Shown here: in pieces, positions 39,213 to 48,071 of the stretch
Layout: every line of letters starts with the position of its first letter
Position numbering within the stretch: position 1 is the stretch's first letter
Assembly: GCA_900129675.1 (NCBI GenBank)
Contig: FSRD01000001.1
Span: forward strand, 6,685,501 to 6,749,500
Direction: 5' to 3'
Source of the DNA: Bradyrhizobium erythrophlei
Lineage (GTDB): Bacteria > Pseudomonadota > Alphaproteobacteria > Rhizobiales > Xanthobacteraceae
DNA length: 64,000 nucleotides
Notes under the pieces: model-generated
Told to the model about the DNA's origin: nothing
Database searches by the model: none
What the model saw: the letters and a program-made list of their open reading frames with translations, nothing else
Program-made: the position numbers and the translations under genes

Positions 39213-41228
39213 ATGTTCAAACGAATTCTGATCGCAAATCGCGGCGAGATCGCATGCCGGGTCATCAAGACTGCGCGCCGTATGGGGATAGAGACGGTTG
39301 CGGTTTATTCCGAGGCCGACCGCGACGCGCTGCATGTCGAAATGGCCGATGATGCGGTGCTGATCGGGCCGCCGGCCGCGTCCGAAAGCTATCTCTTGAT
39401 GGACAAGATCGTCGAAGCCTGCCGCAAGACCGGCGCGCAAGCCGTGCATCCCGGCTACGGCTTCCTGTCCGAGCGCGAATCCTTTCCGCGCGCGCTTGAA
39501 GCGGCCGGCATCGTCTTCATCGGTCCCAACCCCGGCGCCATCGCCGCGATGGGCGACAAGATCGAATCCAAGAAGGCCGCCGCCAAGGCCAACGTCTCGA
39601 CGGTGCCGGGACACCTTGGCGTCATCGAAGACGAAAAACATGCGGTCAAGATCGCCGACGAGATCGGCTATCCCGTGATGATCAAGGCTTCCGCCGGCGG
39701 CGGCGGCAAGGGCATGCGGATCGCCCATTCGACCTCGGAGGTCGCCGAAGGGTTCGGTCTCGCCAAGGCCGAGGCCAAATCCTCGTTCGGCGACGACCGC
39801 GTCTTCATCGAGAAATTCATCGTCGATCCCCGCCACGTCGAAATCCAGGTGCTCGGCGACAAGCATGGCAATGTGATCTATCTCGGCGAGCGCGAATGTT
39901 CGATCCAGCGCCGCAACCAGAAGGTCATCGAGGAGGCGCCGTCGCCGCTGCTCGATGAAACCACGCGCCGCAAGATGGGCGCGCAGGCGGTCGCGTTGGC
40001 GAAGGCCGTGAATTACGATTCCGCCGGCACGGTCGAATTCGTCGCAGGACAAGACAAGAGTTTCTACTTCCTGGAGATGAACACACGCCTGCAGGTCGAG
40101 CATCCCGTCACCGAACTGGTTACCGGCATCGATCTGGTCGAGCAGATGATCCGCGTTGCGTCAGGCGAAAAGCTTAAGCTGGCTCAAAAGGACGTCACGC
40201 TGACCGGATGGGCGGTGGAGTCGCGCGTCTATGCCGAAGATCCGTTCCGCAATTTCCTGCCGTCGATCGGGCGGCTGGTCAAATATCGCCCGCCCGCGGA
40301 AGCGAGCCGTGACGGCATCACCATCCGCAACGACACCGGCGTGCAGGAGGGCGGCGAGATCTCGATCCATTACGATCCGATGATAGCAAAGCTCGTGACC
40401 CACGCGCCGTCGCGCGCGGCGGCGATCGAGGCGCAGGCGACCGCGCTCGATGCCTTCTACATCGACGGCATCCGCCACAATATTCCGTTCCTGTCGGCGC
40501 TGATGACTCATCCGCGCTGGCGCGAGGGCAAGCTTTCGACCGGTTTCATCGCCGAGGAATTTCCGAAAGGCTTTGCGGCGCACGCGCCCGAGGGCGAGAT
40601 CGCGCGCCGGCTGGCCGCTGTCGGGGCTGCGGTCGACCATGTGCTCGGCGAACGCAAGCGGCAGATTTCCGGCCAGTTGACCGGGCGTCTGGTGCAACGC
40701 GAGCGCCGCCGCGCGGTGTGGCTCGATCGCGATGAAATCGCGCTCGACGTGGCGCGCGAGGCCGACGGCATTGCGGTGCGCTTCATCGGCGCCGACGGGC
40801 TGCCCGGCAATCCCCATCAGCTGGTCTCGAACTGGACGCCGGGCGAGCCGGTCTGGCAGGGCACCATCGACAAGCATTTCGTGGCGATGCAGGTGCGCCC
40901 GATCCCCAACGGTATCCGGCTTGCGCATCAGGGTTATGAAGTCGCGGTCAATGTCTTCACCGAAAGCGAGGCGGCCGCGGCACGGCTGATGCCGGTAACG
41001 TCGTCGGCCGACACCGGCAAGAAGCTGCTGTGCCCGATGCCCGGGCTCGTGGTGTCGATCGCGGTGAACGAGGGGCAGGAGGTCAAGGTCGGCGAAACCC
41101 TTGCCGTGGTGGAGGCGATGAAGATGCAGAACGTGCTGCGCGCCGAGCGCGACGGCACCGTGAAGAAGATCCACGCCGCCGCCGGCGCTACGCTGGCGGT
41201 GGACGCGCTGATCCTCGAGTTTGCGTAA
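39213..41228 (+). CDS. pccA: Propionyl/acetyl-CoA carboxylase alpha subunit (biotin carboxylase and carrier)
   Basis: 671 residues, the usual PccA length. The biotin carboxylase domain starts KRILIANRGEIACRVIKTAR; ATP-grasp motifs are ASAGGGGKGMRIA and FLEMNTRLQVEHPVTE. A BT domain lies between about residues 470 and 590, and the biotinyl domain at the end holds VVEAMKMQN with Lys637 as biotin site. It carboxylates biotin for transfer to propionyl-CoA by a beta subunit, feeding methylmalonyl-CoA into the TCA cycle. The beta subunit gene is not in the window. A small RNA or operon with upstream genes is not indicated. Confidence 0.92.
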   Translation: MFKRILIANRGEIACRVIKTARRMGIETVAVYSEADRDALHVEMADDAVLIGPPAASESYLLMDKIVEACRKTGAQAVHPGYGFLSERESFPRALEAAGIVFIGPNPGAIAAMGDKIESKKAAAKANVSTVPGHLGVIEDEKHAVKIADEIGYPVMIKASAGGGGKGMRIAHSTSEVAEGFGLAKAEAKSSFGDDRVFIEKFIVDPRHVEIQVLGDKHGNVIYLGERECSIQRRNQKVIEEAPSPLLDETTRRKMGAQAVALAKAVNYDSAGTVEFVAGQDKSFYFLEMNTRLQVEHPVTELVTGIDLVEQMIRVASGEKLKLAQKDVTLTGWAVESRVYAEDPFRNFLPSIGRLVKYRPPAEASRDGITIRNDTGVQEGGEISIHYDPMIAKLVTHAPSRAAAIEAQATALDAFYIDGIRHNIPFLSALMTHPRWREGKLSTGFIAEEFPKGFAAHAPEGEIARRLAAVGAAVDHVLGERKRQISGQLTGRLVQRERRRAVWLDRDEIALDVAREADGIAVRFIGADGLPGNPHQLVSNWTPGEPVWQGTIDKHFVAMQVRPIPNGIRLAHQGYEVAVNVFTESEAAAARLMPVTSSADTGKKLLCPMPGLVVSIAVNEGQEVKVGETLAVVEAMKMQNVLRAERDGTVKKIHAAAGATLAVDALILEFA

Positions 41229-41245
41229 CTGGCACAAAACAGCAC

Positions 41246-41330
41246 CGTCATCGCGAGCGCAGCGAAGCAATCCATCTCACGGCAAAAAGAAAGAATGGAT
41301 TGCTTCGTCGCTTCGCTCCTCGCAATGACG
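41246..41330. repeat. Dispersed palindromic repeat, copy 2
   Basis: Same hairpin family as 17226-17339: CGTCATCGCGAG and CTCGCAATGACG ends enclosing GAAGCAATCCAT and ATGGATTGCTTC. Located between pccA and the next gene on the same strand, where it could act as an intercistronic hairpin. Confidence 0.75.
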
Positions 41331-41353
41331 CAAAATAAAGAGCCGAGGAATTC

Positions 41354-42223
41354 ATGATGGCCTTCCGCAAGCGCCGCGAAGTGTTGCGTTCGATCCTGAA
41401 GGGACCGACCTGCGTTCGGCCGGGTTCGGTCTATGACGCCACCTCGATCCGCATCGCCGAAGACCTCGGCTTTGAGGTCGGCATGTTCGGCGGCTCGGTG
41501 GCTTCGCTCGCCGTGCTCGGCGATCCCGATGTCACGCTGATCACGCTGACCGAACTTGCCGAGCAGATGCGGCGGATGTCGCGCGCGGCCGGTTTGCCGG
41601 TGCTGGTCGATGCCGATCACGGCTACGGCAACGCGCTCAATGTCCGCCGCACCGTGCAGGAGCTTGAGGCTGCCGGCGCCGCGGGGCTCACGATCGAGGA
41701 TACGCTGCTGCCGCAGGCGTTCGGACAGGCCAAGACGCAGTTGATTTCGCTTGACGAGGGCGTCGGCAAGATGAAGGCCGCACTCGACGGCCGCGGCGAT
41801 CCTACTCTGGTCGTCATGGGCCGCAGCGGTGCGGTGTCGATCACCGGTCTCGACGACGCGATCGCGCGCGCAAAGGCCTATGAAGCCACCGGCGTCGATG
41901 CGCTGTTCTTGACCGGCATCAAAAGCCGTGCGGAGCTGGAAGCGATCTCCGCCGTCACCACGCTGCCGATCGTGCTCGGCGGCGCGCCCGAGGAGATGAC
42001 GGCGCTGGATTATCTCAGCGGTCAACGCGTGCGGATCGCGTTGCAGGGCCACGCGCCGTTCGCCGCCGCCACGCAGGCCGTCTATGCGACGCTGAAAGCC
42101 TTGCGGGAGGGAACCTCGCCCAGGGATCTGAAGGGCCTCGCGTCAGCCGAACTGACCGGGCGCGCCATGCGCGAAGCGGATATGAAAATCCGCAGCGGCG
42201 ATTTTCTGGGGCTCAAGAAATAA
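41354..42223 (+). CDS. Isocitrate-lyase/PEP-mutase-superfamily enzyme, probable oxaloacetate decarboxylase
   Basis: 289 residues from the ATG at 41354 (GAGG five bases upstream). The TIM-barrel motifs are PGSVYDATSIRIAEDLGFEV, PVLVDADHGYGNALNVRRTV and AGAAGLTIEDTLLPQAFGQ. The DADHGYG metal-binding signature and the absence of the isocitrate lyase KKCGH Cys point to the PA4872-like oxaloacetate decarboxylase branch. It would cleave oxaloacetate to pyruvate and CO2 with Mg. It is followed without gap by the acylphosphatase gene (TAA-ATG), so the two form an operon. The neighbour pccA suggests propionate or C4-acid metabolism. Confidence 0.8.
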   Translation: MMAFRKRREVLRSILKGPTCVRPGSVYDATSIRIAEDLGFEVGMFGGSVASLAVLGDPDVTLITLTELAEQMRRMSRAAGLPVLVDADHGYGNALNVRRTVQELEAAGAAGLTIEDTLLPQAFGQAKTQLISLDEGVGKMKAALDGRGDPTLVVMGRSGAVSITGLDDAIARAKAYEATGVDALFLTGIKSRAELEAISAVTTLPIVLGGAPEEMTALDYLSGQRVRIALQGHAPFAAATQAVYATLKALREGTSPRDLKGLASAELTGRAMREADMKIRSGDFLGLKK

Positions 42224-42523
42224 ATGAGCGGCGCGATCCGCCAGGTAATGATCACCGGCCGGGTACAGGGCGTCGGCTATCGCGCCTGGGTCGAGTATGA
42301 GGCGAGCAGGCGCGATCTCGAAGGCTGGGTGCGCAACCGGCGCGACGGCAGCGTCGAGGCGCTGTTTGCGGGAGCCGAGGAGATCGTCTCCGCCATGATC
42401 GAATCATGCCGGCGAGGGCCGTCATCGGCGCGGGTCGAGGCAGTAAGGGAAGAGGCCGCTGATGCAGACGCGCTGAAGCTGCGGCGGCCAGGGGAGCGGT
42501 TCTCGGTGCTGCCGACGATTTAA
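42224..42523 (+). CDS. acyP: Acylphosphatase
   Basis: 99 residues, the normal acylphosphatase size. The phosphate-binding loop GRVQGVGYRAW contains catalytic Arg20, and GWVRNRRDGSVEA contains Asn38. The enzyme hydrolyses carboxyl-phosphate bonds such as acetyl phosphate or 1,3-bisphosphoglycerate. The ATG directly follows the stop codon of the preceding enzyme gene, which implies translational coupling. It ends six bases from the convergent cupin gene. Confidence 0.9.
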   Translation: MSGAIRQVMITGRVQGVGYRAWVEYEASRRDLEGWVRNRRDGSVEALFAGAEEIVSAMIESCRRGPSSARVEAVREEAADADALKLRRPGERFSVLPTI

Positions 42524-42529
42524 AGCGCC

Positions 42530-42979
42530 TCAAGCCTTCCGCGTATGACCCCAGGCCGCGTCCCAGTCCTCGCCTGCGGCGTCGATGACGCGGCCGTCGG
42601 CTTCGAAGAATTTGTTGGGGACCTGGAAGATCGCGAGCATCAGCCCGCCCTCGGGACACCAGGCGACGTGGCGGCTGCCTTGCTCGCGCCAGATGAATTC
42701 GCCGGCCTTGCATTCGATGCCCTGCGCCGGGCCTTCCTTGTCGACCAGGCTGCCCTCGAGCACATAGGTCTGCTCGATATTGACGTGCTCATGATCGGGC
42801 AGCACGGCGCCGGGCGCAAACCGCATCAGCGCGGTCATCAGGCCGGTGGTGCGATCGAACAGCAGCGTCTTGGCCTCGCAGCCGGGAAAGCGGGTCTTCT
42901 GCCATTCCATGCTGGCGGGGCAAACGAGGTGGGAATGCGTGTCCGCGGTCTGCGCGCTCTTTGGGGTCACGGCGTCCAT
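42530..42979 (-). CDS. ChrR-like cupin-domain protein
   Basis: 149 residues from the ATG at 42979 (GGAG seven bases upstream). The cupin core has MTALMRFAPGAVLPDHEHVN then IEQTYVLEGSLVDKEG and CKAGEFIWREQGSRHVAWCP, i.e. the HxH(x)nE and later H metal ligands. ChrR-type cupins bind zinc and act as anti-sigma factors or as stand-alone sensors; the zinc-ribbon N-terminal anti-sigma domain is absent here. The frame runs further upstream but the conserved part starts near here. No sigma factor gene is adjacent. Confidence 0.75.
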   Translation of the reverse strand: MDAVTPKSAQTADTHSHLVCPASMEWQKTRFPGCEAKTLLFDRTTGLMTALMRFAPGAVLPDHEHVNIEQTYVLEGSLVDKEGPAQGIECKAGEFIWREQGSRHVAWCPEGGLMLAIFQVPNKFFEADGRVIDAAGEDWDAAWGHTRKA

Positions 42980-43011
42980 GGTGCTACTCCGTTCGATCGG
43001 GCGTTGATCGG

Positions 43012-43557
43012 CTAGTTCTGGGTTTCCGATATCAGGTCTCTCACAATGAAGCGCTCGGCACGCTGCCACGACTCATCCGTGTCGCCGCGGAACGTGATCA
43101 GCCGATCGAACCTGAGTTTGTTTTCCGCGACGTCGACGACCTGAACTTTGGCGTTTTGAATGAGCGTGCTCATCTTTTGAATGCCGCCATAGAGCAGCCG
43201 GTTCGCGCCGGCGCTTCGCGCCCGTTCGAGCAGTTCCGCGGGCGGCAACTCGGCCGCGGCGCAACGGGTCTGCGGACAGGAGAGGGTGACAACCCGGTAC
43301 CGCCCGTCGCGTTCGAGGTCGGCGCGAATGGCGCTGGCGAACGCCTCCAGCCGCGCCTGATGCTCGGCCTGCTGGTTGGTCGGCTCGCCGGAAGTGTCGA
43401 AATAGTCGAAATCGGCGACTGCGATCGGGATCGGCGGCGCTTTCACTTCTTCGCTTCGTGCGGACGACAGAGCGAGGAACACGCCAAGGCCGAGCACGAA
43501 ACCCGTGGATCTGCACAGCGCTGCGGTTCGGCAAGCAGCCGGCTCATCGCAGGACAT
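43012..43557 (-). CDS. Secreted DUF2380-like protein
   Basis: 181 residues, GGGAGG five bases before the ATG. A signal peptide covers about residues 14-35 (LCRSTGFVLGLGVFLALSSA). The mature domain starts PIPIAVADFDYFDTSGEP and later has YRVVTLSC-rich strands and LLERARSAGANRLLYGGIQK, the pattern of DUF2380, an alpha/beta fold related to periplasmic lipoproteins such as LpoB or TolB-N. Function unknown. It diverges from the GbsR gene across a 126-base gap. Confidence 0.65.
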   Translation of the reverse strand: MSCDEPAACRTAALCRSTGFVLGLGVFLALSSARSEEVKAPPIPIAVADFDYFDTSGEPTNQQAEHQARLEAFASAIRADLERDGRYRVVTLSCPQTRCAAAELPPAELLERARSAGANRLLYGGIQKMSTLIQNAKVQVVDVAENKLRFDRLITFRGDTDESWQRAERFIVRDLISETQN

Positions 43558-43648
43558 TGGTTCCTCCCAGTTATTGCGAGGAGGCTATCCCAGGTCGGCA
43601 CCGCGCGAAAGCCGTCCGCCGGCTCCCGCGAAATCTCCCGAGCGGCCC

Positions 43649-43677
43649 TTGACATTCCGTCTTGTTAGTCAGATATT
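43649..43677 (+). promoter_or_regulatory. Sigma-70-type promoter of the GbsR operon
   Basis: TTGACA (43649-43654), a 17-base spacer and GATATT (43672-43677). The start codon at 43684 lies only seven bases after the -10 box, so the transcript would begin close to the ATG. A CTGTCATGACAG palindrome (43678-43689) spans the start codon and could be an autoregulatory operator. Confidence 0.55.
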
Positions 43678-43683
43678 TCTGTC

Positions 43684-44241
43684 ATGACAGAAACAACAGC
43701 TAAGAAGAAACTCCCCGCCGCTGTCGAACGGTTCATCCTGCATTGGGGCGACATGGGGGACGAGTGGGGCGTCAACCGCTCGGTCAGCCAGATCCACGGC
43801 CTGCTTTATCTCGCCGAGGCGCCGATGACCGCCGACGACATCGCCGAAACGCTCGGCATGGCGCGCTCCAACGTCTCCAATTCGATCAAGGAATTGCTGT
43901 CCTGGAATTTGATCCGGCGGGTGCCGATCCTGGGCGACCGCCGCGATCATTTCGAGGCGGAAACCGACATCTGGGAAGTGGCGGCGCGGATCGCGGCCGG
44001 CCGCAAGGAGCGCGAGATCGACCCCGCCGTCGATGCGCTGCGCGCCTGCGTCTCCGATGCCGCCGACGATCCGACCATCAGCCCGGTCGCGAGCAAGCGC
44101 CTGAAGGAAATGCTGGCGTTCACCGAGTTGGTCGACCGCTGGTACATGCAGATGCTCAACGTGCCGCGGCCGCGGCTGGTGGCGCTGATCAAGCTTGGCG
44201 AGAAGATCGTCAGCTTCCTGCCGGTCGGAAAAGCCAAATAG
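43684..44241 (+). CDS. GbsR/MarR-family transcriptional regulator
   Basis: 185 residues. The winged helix-turn-helix is at about residues 30-95 (QIHGLLYLAEAPMTADDIAE, then LGMARSNVSNSIKELLSWNL and IRRVPILGDRRDHFEAETDI), characteristic of the GbsR branch first known for glycine-betaine-synthesis repression. A helical C-terminal dimerisation part follows. It is the first gene of a probable operon with the DUF4166 and SDR39U1 genes. The CTGTCATGACAG palindrome over its start codon suggests autoregulation. Confidence 0.82.
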   Translation: MTETTAKKKLPAAVERFILHWGDMGDEWGVNRSVSQIHGLLYLAEAPMTADDIAETLGMARSNVSNSIKELLSWNLIRRVPILGDRRDHFEAETDIWEVAARIAAGRKEREIDPAVDALRACVSDAADDPTISPVASKRLKEMLAFTELVDRWYMQMLNVPRPRLVALIKLGEKIVSFLPVGKAK

Positions 44242-44263
44242 GGGCAAGGTGCGGGAGCGTGCG

Positions 44264-44929
44264 ATGGCGTCAGCAAGGATATCCAGACTTCCAGCCGAGC
44301 CCGCTTCCAACGAAAAACTGCTCGACGATTTTCGCTTCCATGCGCTCTTGCCCGATGAAGAGTGGGGACGCCTGCCGCTGGCGATCTGGCGGCGATTCTC
44401 CAAACGTCTCGCCGATGGCAAGACCGCGGTCTATGTCGGCGAGATCGACGAGGCCTGTTTCAGCCGGATCGGCTGGTGGCTGGCGCAAGTCGCGCGCGCG
44501 ATCGGCGGACCGTTGCCGACCGGTGCCGAAACCCAGGTCCCGATGATCGTGGCGGTGACGGAAGACGCGGCGAGCGGCGGCCAGATCTGGACCCGCATCT
44601 GCGCGCGCCGGCATGGCTTTCCGCAGGTCATTCATTCCTCGAAACGTTTCGCCGGCCCGACCGGCCTTGAAGAATATGTCGGCTACGGTGTCAGCATGGC
44701 GTTGCGCATCTCTGTCGAGCAGGAAGCGCTGCTGTTTCGCAGCGTCGGCTACGCCGTGCAGATCGGACGGCGGCGGCTGCCACTGCCGGAATGGCTGACG
44801 CCGGGCGATCTGACCGTGACCCACGCTGATCTTGGCGGCGGCGCGTTTCGCTTCTCGCTCGAGATCGTTCATCCCCGTTTTGGCCGGCTCATTCGTCAAT
44901 CCGCCGTGTTTCGGGAGGCCGCATCATGA
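44264..44929 (+). CDS. DUF4166-family protein
   Basis: 221 residues from the ATG at 44264. The pattern DDFRFHALLPDEEWGRLPLA, WRRFSKRLADGKTAVYVGEI and WLAQVARAIGGPLPTGAETQ with later FRFSLEIVHPRFGRLIRQ corresponds to DUF4166. These proteins are often encoded beside SDR39U1-type epimerases, as here. The last four bases overlap the next start (ATGA), showing translational coupling. Role unknown; the association suggests a shared, possibly membrane-lipid or sterol-like, pathway (inference). Confidence 0.75.
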   Translation: MASARISRLPAEPASNEKLLDDFRFHALLPDEEWGRLPLAIWRRFSKRLADGKTAVYVGEIDEACFSRIGWWLAQVARAIGGPLPTGAETQVPMIVAVTEDAASGGQIWTRICARRHGFPQVIHSSKRFAGPTGLEEYVGYGVSMALRISVEQEALLFRSVGYAVQIGRRRLPLPEWLTPGDLTVTHADLGGGAFRFSLEIVHPRFGRLIRQSAVFREAAS

Positions 44930-46359
44930 CGTCCTTGCTCTGGATCCTGATCGCCGTTCAAGTCGTGATGGGCGTGTTCGACACGTTCTATCACCATGAA
45001 TTGACCGAACGGCTGGCATGGCGTCCCTCGCAACGCTACGAGCTCAGGCTCCACGGCCTGCGCAACATGCTCTACGCCTTCCTGTTCCTGGTGCTCGGCT
45101 GGCTGGAAGTCCACGGCATTTTCGCGGTCATCGTGATCGCGGTGCTGGTGGCGGAAATCGTCATCACGCTGATGGATTTCGTCGAAGAAGACATGAGCCG
45201 GAAATTACCGGCGACCGAGCGCATCAATCACACACTGCTGGCGATCAATTACGGCGCCATTCTGGTGCTGCTGCTGCCGGTCCTGCTGGCGTGGGCGATC
45301 GAGCCGGCCGCGATCACATCGGCCTATAGCGGTCTCCTCAGTGTCGTTGCGGCGGCCGCCGCGGTCGGCGCCGGGCTCTGCGGGCTGCGGGATTTTGCCG
45401 CCACGAAGCGCCTGGCGCGCATGACCAGCGCGCCTGCGCGCGGCCTTGTCGAGAAATTGCCTGAATGGCAGACGGTGCTGGTCACCGGCGCCACCGGTTT
45501 CATCGGCAGCCGATTGGTCGCGGGCCTGACCGGCGCGGGCCATCAGGTCATTGCGCTGGTTCGCAATCCTGCCAAGGCCGAGCTGCCGCTGCCGATCACA
45601 TTGATTACCAGCCTCGACCAATTGCCGGCGGACACCAAGATCGATGCCATCGTCAATCTGGCGGGGGAGCCGATCGGCAACGGGCTGTGGACCGAAGCAA
45701 AACGCCGCACGATTCTGGATTCACGGATTGCAATGACCGCCGACGTCGTCAAGCTGATCGCGCGGCTCGAACGCAAACCTGCCGTGCTGGTCTCCGGCTC
45801 CGCGATCGGCTGGTATGGCCTGTGGCAGGATCAGGTGTTGACCGAGTCGGCCAAATCGCACGCCTGCTTCAGCCATGAGCTCTGCGATGCCTGGGAGAAT
45901 GCCGCGCGTCCGGCGGCCGAACATGGCGTCCGGGTTGTTTATCTGCGGATCGGCCTTGTGATCGGAACCGAGGGCGGCTTCATCACGCGGATGCTGACGC
46001 CGTTCGAATTCGGCCTCGGCGGCCCGCTGGGATCGGGCAAGCAGTGGATGTCCTGGATCGAGCGCGACGATCTGGTTCGCCTGATCGCTCATGTGATCGC
46101 AAAGCCCGACATCTGCGGACCGGTCAACGCGACCGCGCCGATCCCGGTCACCAACCTGAAATTCACAGAAGAACTCGGCCGGCGGCTGCATCGGCCTGCG
46201 GTGTTCCGTATTCCCGCCGCCTTGCTGCGCCGGGTCGGCGGCGATTTTGCCAATGAACTTCTGCTGGGTGGTCAGCGTGTGCTACCGAACAAGGCGTTGA
46301 GCAACGGATTTGTGTTCCGGCACGAGACCTTGCGCAGCGCGTTCGAAGCGATTTTGTGA
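44926..46359 (+). CDS. Membrane-anchored NAD(P)-binding epimerase (SDR39U1/TIGR01777 type)
   Basis: 477 residues. The first 150 form a membrane part with four helices (LLWILIAVQVVMGVFDTFYH, FLFLVLGWLEVHGIFAVIVI and others). The Rossmann domain starts at about residue 186 (VLVTGATGFIGSRLVAGLTG) and has IVNLAGEPIGNGLWTEAKRR, LVSGSAIGWYG and the C-terminal LGGQRVLPNKALSNGFVFRH, the TIGR01777 end signature. The fusion of a membrane unit to this epimerase-like domain is a known arrangement. The substrate is unknown. It is co-translated with the preceding DUF4166 gene. Confidence 0.82.
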   Translation: MTSLLWILIAVQVVMGVFDTFYHHELTERLAWRPSQRYELRLHGLRNMLYAFLFLVLGWLEVHGIFAVIVIAVLVAEIVITLMDFVEEDMSRKLPATERINHTLLAINYGAILVLLLPVLLAWAIEPAAITSAYSGLLSVVAAAAAVGAGLCGLRDFAATKRLARMTSAPARGLVEKLPEWQTVLVTGATGFIGSRLVAGLTGAGHQVIALVRNPAKAELPLPITLITSLDQLPADTKIDAIVNLAGEPIGNGLWTEAKRRTILDSRIAMTADVVKLIARLERKPAVLVSGSAIGWYGLWQDQVLTESAKSHACFSHELCDAWENAARPAAEHGVRVVYLRIGLVIGTEGGFITRMLTPFEFGLGGPLGSGKQWMSWIERDDLVRLIAHVIAKPDICGPVNATAPIPVTNLKFTEELGRRLHRPAVFRIPAALLRRVGGDFANELLLGGQRVLPNKALSNGFVFRHETLRSAFEAIL

Positions 46360-46393
46360 GAAGTGCCTTTGACGACCGACCGTTCGTGGAGCG

Positions 46394-47917
46394 TCACCGC
46401 GTCAATTTCGCGATCGCGTCGCTCAACTGATGGATTTCGTAGGGCTTGCGAAGAATGGGGAAATGGCCGCGAACGTTCACCGCGGCATCGCTATAGCCGG
46501 TCGCCAGCAATATCGGCACTTCGGGACGGATTTCCTTCAAGCGACGCGCAAGGCCCAAGCCATCCATCTTGCCGGGCATAATAATGTCGGAGAAGACGAG
46601 ATCGATGCCGTCGCGCTCGATTTCGCGCAAGGCGGCGTCGGCATCCGCGACCTTGCGGACGGTATAGCCTAGCTGTTCCAGCAAAGCGGTGCTGACCGAA
46701 GCAACCTCCGGATTGTCTTCGACCAACAGGACCGTGCCGCTTTGGCCGGTTTCGACGGCGTTGATGACGTCGGATTGCGGGCTGGCGTGCTCGCGCGGCA
46801 ACAGGATCGTCATCGTCGTTCCCTTGCCAATTTCGCTGGTCACCCTGACCGTCCCGCCGGCCTGATGCGCGAAACCGTGAACCTGCGAAAGACCAAGCCC
46901 GGTGCCCTTGCCGATCGGCTTCGTCGTGAAGAACGGGTCGAATATCTTGCCGAGGACGTCGGGGGCGATGCCGGTGCCGGAATCCTGCACGGAGATCGCG
47001 ACGTAATCCTCGGCAATCGCTTCTTCGTTGAGCACTTCGTTATGTGCGGCAATCCTTATTGTGCCGCCGCCCGGCATCGCATCACGTGCGTTGATGACGA
47101 GATTGATCAATGCGGTCTCGAATTCGGCGATATCGACGGTGACCGGCCATGTGCTTTTATCGACATCGAACTCCAGTCTTACGGCGCTGCCGACGCCGGT
47201 GTCCAGGACATCGCGCACCGCGCTGATCCGTTCTGCCAGATTGATGGCTTGCGGATTGACGCTCTGCCGCCGCGCAAATGTCAGCAATTGGCTGGTCAGC
47301 GCGGCGCCGCGCTTGGTCGCCGCCTCGATGGCGGCCACTGCACGCAGCAACTTGGCGTCGTTCCCCAAGCCTTTCTTCAGCGCATGGACGCTGCCGCTGA
47401 CGATCATCAGGAGATTGTTGAAATCGTGCGCTACGCCGCCGGTCAGTTGGCCGAGCGCATCGAGCTTTTGGGACTCGGCGAGCTGTTTTTGCATTTTCTC
47501 GAGCTTGAGCTGGGTCTCGCGGCGCTCGGTAATGTCGCGCGTGATCTTGGCAAAGCCGACGAGTTTGTCGTTCTCCCGGATGGGATCTATGATGACGCTG
47601 GCCCAAAAGAAGGTGCCATCCTTGCGAACGCGCCAGCCCTCTTCTTCGTACCGGCCCTGTTCTTCGGCGATCTTGAGGGCGCGTAGCGGCTTGCCGTTGG
47701 CGCGGTCGGCTTCGGTGTAGAAGCGGGAAAAATGCTGGCCGACGATCTCCTCCGGCGAATAGCCCTTGATCCGTTGCCCGCCCACGTTCCAGCTCGTGAT
47801 GATGCCGGTCGGGTCGAGCATATAAAGCGCGTAGTCCGCCACCCCCTCGACCAGGAGCCGGAAACTGCGTTCGCTCTCGAACAGAACCCGTTGCTGCTGC
47901 TTGTCTTTTTTAAACAT
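46394..47917 (-). CDS. Hybrid PAS histidine kinase with receiver domain
   Basis: 507 residues without membrane segments. PAS (about residues 14-135, SFRLLVEGVADYALYMLDPT), HisKA with GGVAHDFNNLL (His164), HATPase with NLVINARDAMPGGG, DSGTGIAPDVLGKIFDPFF and GTGLGLSQVHGF, and a C-terminal receiver (VLLVEDNPEVASVSTALLEQ, DLVFSDIIMPGK, RKPYEIHQLSDAI). It is a soluble sensor that ends in its own receiver, probably relaying to another protein. The collapsed kinase at 37063 has the same architecture and receiver wording, so the two are probably related. Confidence 0.9.
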   Translation of the reverse strand: MFKKDKQQQRVLFESERSFRLLVEGVADYALYMLDPTGIITSWNVGGQRIKGYSPEEIVGQHFSRFYTEADRANGKPLRALKIAEEQGRYEEEGWRVRKDGTFFWASVIIDPIRENDKLVGFAKITRDITERRETQLKLEKMQKQLAESQKLDALGQLTGGVAHDFNNLLMIVSGSVHALKKGLGNDAKLLRAVAAIEAATKRGAALTSQLLTFARRQSVNPQAINLAERISAVRDVLDTGVGSAVRLEFDVDKSTWPVTVDIAEFETALINLVINARDAMPGGGTIRIAAHNEVLNEEAIAEDYVAISVQDSGTGIAPDVLGKIFDPFFTTKPIGKGTGLGLSQVHGFAHQAGGTVRVTSEIGKGTTMTILLPREHASPQSDVINAVETGQSGTVLLVEDNPEVASVSTALLEQLGYTVRKVADADAALREIERDGIDLVFSDIIMPGKMDGLGLARRLKEIRPEVPILLATGYSDAAVNVRGHFPILRKPYEIHQLSDAIAKLTR

Positions 47918-48071
47918 CTAATACTCTGCCTCGACTGGCCCAAACGCACGGCAGTGGATTTTGTTCCTCAGGGTCAGGAACTTTCCTGGGAAAGGCGGGT
48001 CACGCCTGTCCTTCACGCTTCGAGTAATTTGCTAATAGTCGATCGATGCTCAGCGCATGGGAAGGCAACAA

